Assembly: GCF_000981585.1 (NCBI RefSeq)
Contig: NZ_LN831776.1
Coordinates: 6,493,187 to 6,557,186 of the forward strand
DNA length: 64,000 nt
DNA from: Paenibacillus riograndensis SBR5
Lineage (GTDB): Bacteria; Bacillota; Bacilli; Paenibacillales; Paenibacillaceae
Reading direction: 5' to 3'
Part shown: positions 57,704 through 64,000 of the stretch, one piece after another
Numbering within the stretch: position 1 is the first letter of the stretch
Layout: each line of letters opens with the position of its first letter
Program-made: the position numbers and the translations under genes
Notes under the pieces: generated by a model
Database searches by the model: none
What the model was told of the DNA's origin: nothing
What the model saw: only the letters and a program-made list of their open reading frames with translations

Positions 57704-58555
57704 ATGCAAACCGTAACATTGAACAATGGTGTAAAAATGCCGATCATCGGCTTTGGTGTCTACCAGGTTCCGGATGCTGAAGAATGCGAGAACGCCGTGT
57801 ATGAAGCGTTGATGGCTGGTTACCGCCTGATCGATACCGCTGCCGGTTACCTCAACGAGGAAGCGGTAGGACGTGCGATCAAGCGCAGCGGCGTGCCGCG
57901 TGAGGAGCTGTTCATCACAACCAAGCTTTGGGTTCAGGATGCCGGCTACGAGAGTGCCAAGCTGGCGTTTGCTAAATCCTTGAAGAAACTGCAGCTCGAC
58001 TATCTCGATCTATACCTTATTCACCAGCCGTTCGGCGATTACTACGGCGCTTGGCGTGCGATGGAAGACCTGTACCGCGAAGGCAAGATCAAGGCGATCG
58101 GTGTCAGCAACTTCCTGCCCGACCGTCTGATGGACCTCATCGTGCATAACGAAATCGTGCCTGCCGTCAACCAGATCGAAACGCACCCGTTCTACCAGCA
58201 GACGGAGAGCGCTGCTTTTATGAAAGAGCAGGGAGTTCAACACCAGTCTTGGGCCCCGTTCGCTGAAGGACGTAATAACATGTTCGGCAACGAAGTGCTG
58301 GCCTCGATCGCAGAAAAATACAACAAGTCCATCGCCCAGGTCATATTGCGCTGGCTTGTTCAGCGTGAGGTCGTTGTAATTCCAAAATCAGTGAGAAAAG
58401 AGCGGATCGTCGAAAACTTCAACATTTTCGATTTTGAGTTGAGCGCGGACGATATCGAACAAATCTCCGCCCTCGATACGCGGGAAAGTCTTTTCTTATC
58501 CTACCATGATCCGAAATTCGCCAAGATGCTGGGCACCTTGAGAGTCGATCTGTAA
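57704..58555 (+). CDS. aldo/keto reductase
   Basis: 283-aa NADPH-dependent TIM-barrel oxidoreductase. Catalytic Asp and Tyr are in [16 protein letters not shown] near residues 44-60, Lys in [12 protein letters not shown] near 72, and His in [11 protein letters not shown] near 105. [11 protein letters not shown] and [11 protein letters not shown] near 225 (NADPH binding) complete the set. Similar to Bacillus YvgN/YtbE-type methylglyoxal or general aldehyde reductases. The start follows GGGAGGAATTATA. Likely induced through the divergent MerR-type regulator. Confidence 0.95.
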   Translation: MQTVTLNNGVKMPIIGFGVYQVPDAEECENAVYEALMAGYRLIDTAAGYLNEEAVGRAIKRSGVPREELFITTKLWVQDAGYESAKLAFAKSLKKLQLDYLDLYLIHQPFGDYYGAWRAMEDLYREGKIKAIGVSNFLPDRLMDLIVHNEIVPAVNQIETHPFYQQTESAAFMKEQGVQHQSWAPFAEGRNNMFGNEVLASIAEKYNKSIAQVILRWLVQREVVVIPKSVRKERIVENFNIFDFELSADDIEQISALDTRESLFLSYHDPKFAKMLGTLRVDL

Positions 58556-58617
58556 ACCTTGATCGAACCGCAAACTCATCTATTTGATTACAGCTGCCGC
58601 TTCACGAAGGGAACGAT

Positions 58618-58659
58618 ATACAAGAAGAGACTGGCCCTCAGGCCAGTCTCTTCTTGTAT
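58618..58659. terminator. bidirectional terminator between the AKR gene and uvrC
   Basis: A 19-bp perfect stem (ATACAAGAAGAGACTGGCC and its complement) around a CTCA loop. Confidence 0.9.
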
Positions 58660-58673
58660 AAAACTATAATACT

Positions 58674-60623
58674 TTATAATGACGGCCCTTCATCCTTCAG
58701 GGCATCCAGAATCTGCCCAGCCAGCTTGTCGCCGATCGACAGCGGACGGAAGTCCTCGATGCTGGCCTCCTTGATTTTTTTGAGCGAGCCAAAATGCTTC
58801 AGCAGCAGCTTCCGGCGCTTGTCGCCGATGCCCGGAATGGAGTCGAGCTTCGAGGTTACCATCGATTTGCCGCGCTGCTCGCGGTGGAATGTAATCGCAA
58901 ACCGGTGAACCTCATCCTGAATGCGCTGCAGCAGATAAAACTCCTGGCTGTCCCGGGCAAGCTGCACCGGCTCGGCGGAATCACCGACCAGCAGCTGCGC
59001 CGTTCTGTGCTTGTCGTCCTTCACCAGGCCGCAGACCGGGATGTACAGCCCCAGCTCATTCTGCAAAATGTCAATGGCGGAAGAAATTTGCCCCTTCCCT
59101 CCATCGACCACAATCAGATCCGGCTGCGGCAGGTTCTCCTTCAGCACGCGTTCATAGCGGCGGCGGATCACCTCGCGCATGGTTTCGTAGTCATCCGGTC
59201 CCTGTACCGAGCGGACCTTGTATTTGCGGTATTCCTTGCGTGCAGGCTTGCCGTCAATGAACACAACCATCGCGGATACCGGATTGGTTCCCTGGATATT
59301 CGAGTTGTCAAATGCTTCAATCCGGCTAAGCGATTCCAGGCCCAAGCTCTGGCCCAGGCTGATCGCTGCGCCGGAGGTGCGCTCCTCGTCCCGCTCGATC
59401 AGGCGAAACTTCTCGTCCAGCGCCACCCGGCCGTTCTGGCAGGCCATTCCGACCATCTGCTTCTTCAGCCCGCGCTGCGGCACCAGCACCTTGACGCCCA
59501 GCCACTCCTGCAGGGCCGCCGCGCCGCCGGCTGCGTCCACGGTGCCTTCAGCGGCTGCCTCAGCCGCAGCGGCTTCACCCGCATCCGCTTGCGCTGCAGC
59601 CTCCAACGCCGCTTCTCCGCCGGCCGCCTCAGCCTCACCGCTGACTGCCAGCTGCGGTTTGCCTGATTTATCCGTGCCTTCAAGCACAGTATCCGGCAGC
59701 AGAATTTCTTGCGGCAGGGCAGGGTTCTCGCTGTAGTACTGTGCCACATAAGAGATGAAATCGCTGTACGCTTCCCCGTAGAAAGGGAACACGGAGGAGT
59801 GCCGCTGGATCATTTTCCCCTGCCGCATGTACAGAATCTGCACACACATCCAGCCCTTGTCCACGGCATAGCCGAATACATCGCGGTCTTTGGTATCAGC
59901 CGTGTTAATCTTCTGCTTCTCCATCAGGGCATCGATGTGGATGATCTGGTCGCGCAGCTCCTTGGCCCGCTCGAAATACAGCTCCTCTGCAGCCTCCTGC
60001 ATCTTTTGCTGCAGATCCTTCTTGACTGCCTCATGGCCGCCTCCGAGAAAACCGGCAATGTTCTGCGTAATCTCCTCATAATCGGACTTGGGCACCTCCT
60101 TCTCGCAGGGCGCCAGACACTGGCCCATATGATAATACAGGCAGACTTCCTTCGGCATCACGCCGCATTTGCGCAGCGGATACATCCGGTCGAGCAGCTT
60201 CTTGGTCTGATGCGCCGCATAAGCATTTGGATATGGACCGAAATACTTCGCTTTATCCTTAATCACCCGGCGCGTAACCTCCAGACGCGGATGAGCTTCA
60301 TTCGTAATTTTCAAATACGGAAACGTCTTGTCATCCTTCAAAAGCACATTATAACGCGGCATATGCTTTTTAATCAGGTTGCACTCCAGAATGAGCGCCT
60401 CCATATTGCTGGACGTGACGATATATTCAAAGTCGGTAATATTGGCGACGAGCCTCTGGGTCTTACCGTTATGGCTGCCCGTAAAATAAGAGCGGACCCG
60501 GTTCTTCAGCACCTTGGCCTTGCCCACATAAATAATAGTGCCCTCTTCATTTTTCATCAGATAGCACCCGGGCAGGTCGGGCAGCAAAGCCAGTTTGTTG
60601 CGGATATTATCCATATAATCCAT
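58674..60623 (-). CDS. uvrC: excinuclease ABC subunit C, with an Ala-rich insertion
   Basis: 649-aa nuclease of nucleotide excision repair that cuts on both sides of the lesion. The GIY-YIG nuclease is at residues 14-95 ([20 protein letters not shown]), the UVR motif near 205-240, the RNase H-like nuclease near 395-545 ([22 protein letters not shown]), and the HhH pair at the end ([19 protein letters not shown]). It is about 50 residues longer than usual; residues 312-370 form an Ala/Glu/Gly-rich insertion between the UVR and nuclease parts. Single gene downstream of trxA. Confidence 0.95.
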   Translation of the reverse strand: MDYMDNIRNKLALLPDLPGCYLMKNEEGTIIYVGKAKVLKNRVRSYFTGSHNGKTQRLVANITDFEYIVTSSNMEALILECNLIKKHMPRYNVLLKDDKTFPYLKITNEAHPRLEVTRRVIKDKAKYFGPYPNAYAAHQTKKLLDRMYPLRKCGVMPKEVCLYYHMGQCLAPCEKEVPKSDYEEITQNIAGFLGGGHEAVKKDLQQKMQEAAEELYFERAKELRDQIIHIDALMEKQKINTADTKDRDVFGYAVDKGWMCVQILYMRQGKMIQRHSSVFPFYGEAYSDFISYVAQYYSENPALPQEILLPDTVLEGTDKSGKPQLAVSGEAEAAGGEAALEAAAQADAGEAAAAEAAAEGTVDAAGGAAALQEWLGVKVLVPQRGLKKQMVGMACQNGRVALDEKFRLIERDEERTSGAAISLGQSLGLESLSRIEAFDNSNIQGTNPVSAMVVFIDGKPARKEYRKYKVRSVQGPDDYETMREVIRRRYERVLKENLPQPDLIVVDGGKGQISSAIDILQNELGLYIPVCGLVKDDKHRTAQLLVGDSAEPVQLARDSQEFYLLQRIQDEVHRFAITFHREQRGKSMVTSKLDSIPGIGDKRRKLLLKHFGSLKKIKEASIEDFRPLSIGDKLAGQILDALKDEGPSL

Positions 60624-60744
60624 GCGTTCTCCCCCACCTGTAACAACACCGTGATAACTTAATTTTAAATATAAGAAGCCATGGGTTCAACCCCATAGCG
60701 TAGAAAATAAAGTACTGTTGGCTAAGAAACGTTCATTCTTCCAA

Positions 60745-60803
60745 AAGGCGCAACGGATTGCGCCTGACACACAAAGCGCCTTCGGATAAACCGAAGGCGC
60801 TTT
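60745..60803 (-). terminator. double hairpin terminator after trxA
   Basis: Two stems, AAGCGCCTTCGG/CCGAAGGCGCTT (60773-60803) and GGCGCAA/TTGCGCC (60746-60764), lie in series between trxA and uvrC. The second is followed on the minus strand by TTTTGG. Confidence 0.75.
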
Positions 60804-60840
60804 GGCGGCAGGGCATATGCCCGGATACTACAGCATCATT

Positions 60841-61158
60841 TTACTGATGTTTTGCTACAATATTCTTAAGGGAATCCTTGGAGTTAAGTCCAACAACTTT
60901 GTCCACAGGCTGGCCGTCTTTGAAGAAGATCAGGGTAGGAATGCTCATAACTCCAAAACGGGAAGCTGTTTCCGGATTTTCATCAACGTTCAGCTTGGCA
61001 ATTTTCACATCGTCTCCCAGTTCAGTGGACAGTTCCTCCAGAATGGGGGCAAGCATTTTACAAGGGCCGCACCAAGGTGCCCAGAAATCTACAACAACAG
61101 TACCTTGACCTTCAACTTCACCCACAAAGGATTGGTCAGACACGTTCACGATAGCCAT
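60841..61158 (-). CDS. trxA: thioredoxin
   Basis: 105-aa thiol-disulfide carrier with the redox site WAPWCGPCKM near residue 28 and the cis-Pro loop MSIPTLIFFKDG near residue 71. Length is exactly that of bacterial thioredoxin 1. It feeds ribonucleotide reductase and repairs oxidised proteins. The start follows AAAGGAGGAACTATATC. Its own promoter (TTACAT-N17-TATAAT) lies about 85 bp upstream, and a double terminator follows. Confidence 0.97.
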   Translation of the reverse strand: MAIVNVSDQSFVGEVEGQGTVVVDFWAPWCGPCKMLAPILEELSTELGDDVKIAKLNVDENPETASRFGVMSIPTLIFFKDGQPVDKVVGLNSKDSLKNIVAKHQ

Positions 61159-61240
61159 GATATAGTTCCTCCTTTAAGTTGTACGAAGCTTCCATCCGCT
61201 TCTATAACCCATAAGCCTAGTGTGGCGAATTCACTCCGAA

Positions 61241-61269
61241 ATTATAACGGGATAAAATGTTTCATGTAA
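61241..61269 (-). promoter_or_regulatory. sigma-A promoter of trxA
   Basis: On the minus strand TTACAT, 17 bp, TATAAT. The rest of the gap 61270-61509 shows no gene or RNA I can recognise. Confidence 0.55.
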
Positions 61270-61509
61270 TATGATAACCAGATTACCATTTACCGACACA
61301 TCCACAGTATAACATATTAACAGTGATTTTGTATAATGTTTTAGGAAATTAAATTGCACAAAATCAAATACTTCCTCCACAGTCTCTTCTTTACAAGGCC
61401 GCAGGGAGTTCGTATACTTGAAGAAAGCGCATTAATTGTCAATGACTTCTCTCACACGTCTAACTGTAACCCACTAATTGCAGTCATGCAACTGCAAGGA
61501 GGAAAAAAG

Positions 61510-61665
61510 ATGGATGTCAACGCGCACACACGCGACCCGCGGGAGCATGTCAACGAGGAGCCGCGCAATGACCTTGGCGATTTGCTCGCCGGCTTCTTCG
61601 GCATGACGGGCTTTATGACCGTCGTTTTCTTCGGCATGGTGATTATCAAGTTTTTATCCGAGTAA
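61510..61665 (+). CDS. small single-helix membrane protein, YqzM-like
   Basis: 51-aa protein. A polar front with HVNEEPRNDLGDLL is followed by one membrane helix (GFMTVVFFGMVIIKFL). The RND-x-G and the helix with a terminal IKF match what I know of the Bacillus YqzM family, whose role is not established. The start at 61510 has AGGAGGAAAAAAG; the frame is open 52 codons upstream without a ribosome site. It stands alone, converging on dnaI. Confidence 0.65.
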   Translation: MDVNAHTRDPREHVNEEPRNDLGDLLAGFFGMTGFMTVVFFGMVIIKFLSE

Positions 61666-61693
61666 CTCTTCACCACATGCTTTTCAGCTGGGC

Positions 61694-61744
61694 AGCAGCA
61701 AAATCCGGCCCTTCCATTTAAGGAAGGAGCCGGATTTTGCTGCT
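61694..61744. terminator. bidirectional hairpin between the YqzM-like gene and dnaI
   Basis: Long stem AGCAGCAAAATCCGGC with its complement, plus an inner CTTCC/GGAAG stem. T-run evidence is weak. Confidence 0.6.
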
Positions 61745-61753
61745 TTAGCACTT

Positions 61754-62710
61754 TTATCTTACCGTTCCCCGCTGGTTCTCGCCATAAAGCGGAATGACAT
61801 CCACAAACGGAGCAATCCGGTCCATCAGCCGTTGGCCTTTGTAGATCTCTTCGCCGTCCTTGCTCGTAATGCTCAGATGCTTCTCCAGACCGTCCAAAGG
61901 ATAATTCGAAGTGTAAAAGGTCGGCTTGCGGTTCATCCGGTGGTTCAGAATCGCCCCCAGCACATGGTCGCGGGCCCATGGATTCAGGTTCTCCGCCCCG
62001 ATATCGTCAAAGATCAGCAGATCACAGTTCTTCATTGTGTCGACCATTTCTTTCAGCTTCTGATTGTCCATCATGATCAACTTAAGCTCCTCGATGAAAT
62101 CAGGCATGTAGACGATGACGCCGCTGTATCCGGCAATCGCCAGTTCATGCAGCATATAGCACATCAAAAAGGTTTTGCCTGTTCCAAAAGAGCCCTGCAG
62201 GTATATCCCCCGCGAGGTCAGCCCGTTCTCCTTCGCCCCTGCAATATAATCAAATATACGATTCACGGCTGAGACCCGGCGTGGGTCCTTACCCATAATG
62301 TCAATTTCATCGTAGCCGCCATTCAGCACACGCTCATCCACATAAAAGCTGCGGATGCGCTTGCGGATACTGTCCTGATTATCCTGGGCAATCTTAAGAT
62401 TGCAGGCCGTCTTCCGCTCGTACAGATCTGCCATACCGCCTACAGTCTCTACGGTAAGCTTGCTGTAGTGGCCCTGAAAGTCATTCGGGCACTTCTCCAG
62501 GCCCGGACAATTGGCACAGTGGCGGCTTTCTTCCACATATTGATACAGGCGGCTCAAGTGAAGCCGCAGCCGCGATTCGTCCAGCTCGGGATGCTCCGCC
62601 TGAAGCTGCTTCACCAGAGGATGGTTCAGCAGGTTCTGCTCAAGATCACGGGAGCGCTGGCGGAGCGCGGAATTATTCATCGAACGCAGCACTTCGCCCA
62701 TAGACTCCAT
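61754..62710 (-). CDS. dnaI: primosomal helicase loader DnaI
   Basis: 318-aa AAA+ ATPase that loads the replicative helicase onto DNA in Bacillales. The N-terminal zinc-binding domain has cysteines in HCANCPGLEKCPNDF near residue 78. Walker A GSFGTGKTF is near residue 165, Walker B LIFDDIGAENL near 228, and sensor-1 FYTSNYPL near 262. It follows dnaB by 18 bp, the conserved dnaB-dnaI order. Confidence 0.95.
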   Translation of the reverse strand: MESMGEVLRSMNNSALRQRSRDLEQNLLNHPLVKQLQAEHPELDESRLRLHLSRLYQYVEESRHCANCPGLEKCPNDFQGHYSKLTVETVGGMADLYERKTACNLKIAQDNQDSIRKRIRSFYVDERVLNGGYDEIDIMGKDPRRVSAVNRIFDYIAGAKENGLTSRGIYLQGSFGTGKTFLMCYMLHELAIAGYSGVIVYMPDFIEELKLIMMDNQKLKEMVDTMKNCDLLIFDDIGAENLNPWARDHVLGAILNHRMNRKPTFYTSNYPLDGLEKHLSITSKDGEEIYKGQRLMDRIAPFVDVIPLYGENQRGTVR

Positions 62711-62728
62711 AGCCGCACCTCGCTTTCA

Positions 62729-64000
62729 TTACGGCGTCTTGGATACGCCTTTTTTCTTACTGGCCTTGATTTCAGCGGCCTTCTTCATCATCGCCGCGAA
62801 CTCTTCCTCCGACACGGTTCCGGCGCTGCCGTCATCCAGCACAATCGGGATCTCCGCTTTGCCGGAACGGCCGCCGGTCTTGCTGTAGCTGCGCTGGCGC
62901 GTCCCGGTTGAGCCTGAAGCCCCTGCCGCTGCACCTTTGCCTTTGACCTTGGTCTGGTCCCGGATATAACGCACAGCCTTCTCGTACGTGTTCACCTGCT
63001 TCACCAGCATGTTCGAGGCAATCGCCTCCACGAAGTTGCGGTTCATCCGCTGATCGCCAGCGGAAGCCACCATGGTCATCAGATAATGAATGAGTACATT
63101 AATCACTTCGCCGCTCAGCTTATAATTGAGATCAATCTTCTCAAATGTATCCATCAGCTGCGTTGGCACGGCCCCCGGAAAAAAGGTCTGCAGCAGCCGT
63201 GTATAAGGCTCATTGCGCAGCATCATATTATATTGGTGAATGTCGCATTTGGACAAAAATTGCGGCGGCACTTCCACATAATATTCCATTTCGACCGGCT
63301 GCTCCATCGGCGGTGTGGAATCATCGCCTTCCACGGAGGCGGCAGAGCGCAGGGCTACCACTTTTGCCGCCGCAATCTCCCGCTTCTCCTGGCGTTTCAT
63401 ATCCTGCCGGAAATGCTGGCTTGCTTTGTACTGCAGCGTATCCAGAATCACTTCACCTTCCTGTGTGAACACTCCGTCTTCATCCAGCAGGCGGGACATA
63501 TCCTGCGGGCTAAGCTCATATTTGTGGGCCACATAATTGATCATCCCCATCTGGGCATGGTCAAAGCGCAGCTTCTCGACATGGACACGGTTGGCGGATT
63601 CACGCGGAAAGCGCAGGATAATATCACTGTAGCCGATCGCCGGTTCCCCGGTTTCCCGCATGCCGGGTTGCTTGACTGTCGCCACCTCAGCCAGAGCCTG
63701 CTCCAGCTCATAGTCAATCACATGGGTATTGAGTTGAAAAATATCATAAAAGGGCAGGGAAATGTTCTCTTTGCCGATCGACCGGCGGCTCCATTCCTCC
63801 GGCTCCCGGTTCCAGAACTGCTCACGCAGCGACAGCACGGCGAATTTGCCGATCTTGTCACGCAGCAGCAACGTCAAATGCTGGGTTGCAAAAAAATCAG
63901 CCGGCGACAGCGGCGGCAGCAGTTCGTATTCGTACATATAATCATCGGTTTCCGCTACAAAAATCCGGCAGGTCTGCAGCAGCCCCACCGCCTCCAGCAG
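62729..64000 (-). CDS. dnaB: replication initiation and membrane attachment protein DnaB, 5' end cut by window
   Basis: At least 424 codons are visible; the start lies beyond the right edge, because the frame is still open at 64000 (LLEAVGLLQTCRIF). DnaB (Bacillus type, not the helicase) acts with DnaD and DnaI in helicase loading at oriC and restart forks. The winged-helix front (AVGLLQTC to LRFDHAQMGMINYV) and the DnaB/DnaD-type C-terminal helical domain (LMDTFEKIDLNYKLSGEVINVL region, then AVRYIRDQTKVKG) are present, ending in a basic tail KKAAEIKASKKKGVSKTP. Confidence 0.9.
   Translation of the reverse strand: MLEAVGLLQTCRIFVAETDDYMYEYELLPPLSPADFFATQHLTLLLRDKIGKFAVLSLREQFWNREPEEWSRRSIGKENISLPFYDIFQLNTHVIDYELEQALAEVATVKQPGMRETGEPAIGYSDIILRFPRESANRVHVEKLRFDHAQMGMINYVAHKYELSPQDMSRLLDEDGVFTQEGEVILDTLQYKASQHFRQDMKRQEKREIAAAKVVALRSAASVEGDDSTPPMEQPVEMEYYVEVPPQFLSKCDIHQYNMMLRNEPYTRLLQTFFPGAVPTQLMDTFEKIDLNYKLSGEVINVLIHYLMTMVASAGDQRMNRNFVEAIASNMLVKQVNTYEKAVRYIRDQTKVKGKGAAAGASGSTGTRQRSYSKTGGRSGKAEIPIVLDDGSAGTVSEEEFAAMMKKAAEIKASKKKGVSKTP

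Overview
The window reads as chromosomal DNA of a spore-forming, GC-moderate Firmicute, most likely Paenibacillus or a close relative. The support is the replication-restart pair DnaI/DnaB, a three-gene sdhCAB operon, EcsAB, KtrAB-type potassium uptake, Spo0E-, YjcZ- and YqzM-like small sporulation-era proteins, CgeB- and YheC/D-family spore coat proteins, and many strong Shine-Dalgarno sites with ATGA gene overlaps. I see no rRNA, tRNA, phage, IS element or CRISPR array.

Left part (1-11.7 kb): a pair of CgeB-like glycosyltransferases on the minus strand, with a third open frame running off the left edge; an orphan ABC-type ATPase; a 52-bp tandem hairpin repeat; a Spo0E-like phosphatase overlapping a GT-C-type membrane glycosyltransferase and an LTA synthase family enzyme; an ECF sigma / membrane anti-sigma pair with a terminator inside its leader; a deaminase-type amidohydrolase controlled by a guanine-type purine riboswitch; and a GNAT acetyltransferase.

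Spore-surface block (11.8-27.4 kb), the most distinctive part: four small translationally coupled genes (three short helical proteins sharing one motif and an Arg/Lys-rich Pro-Val repeat protein), a four-gene glycan operon (two GT2 enzymes with very basic N-terminal tails, a third GT2, an RmlA-type nucleotidyltransferase), a 2288-residue protein built from 104 back-to-back 20-residue repeats without a single indel, and a divergent YheC/D ATP-grasp coat protein. Two of the three relevant minus-strand promoter regions carry a sigma-K-like signal. I infer that the block builds and glycosylates a fibrous spore-surface layer in the mother cell.

Right part (27.4-64 kb) is mostly housekeeping: psd, gpmA, a DUF488 protein, an AraC regulator, a MocR-type regulator whose PLP lysine is replaced by Asn, a divergent flavin-binding protein, an aminotransferase, yjcZ-like, ecsAB with a DEAD-box helicase, an SDR, cheX, a LysR gene and histidinol phosphatase, a nitroreductase, a Tat-type metallophosphoesterase, a K+ channel, sdhCAB with a divergent LysR gene, ktrAB, a CPBP protease, a MerR/aldo-keto reductase pair with a classic 19-bp-spacer operator, uvrC, trxA, and dnaB-dnaI at the right edge. 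Intergenic regions hold several short hairpin repeats with periods near 51 bp and two roughly 180-bp MITE-like elements.
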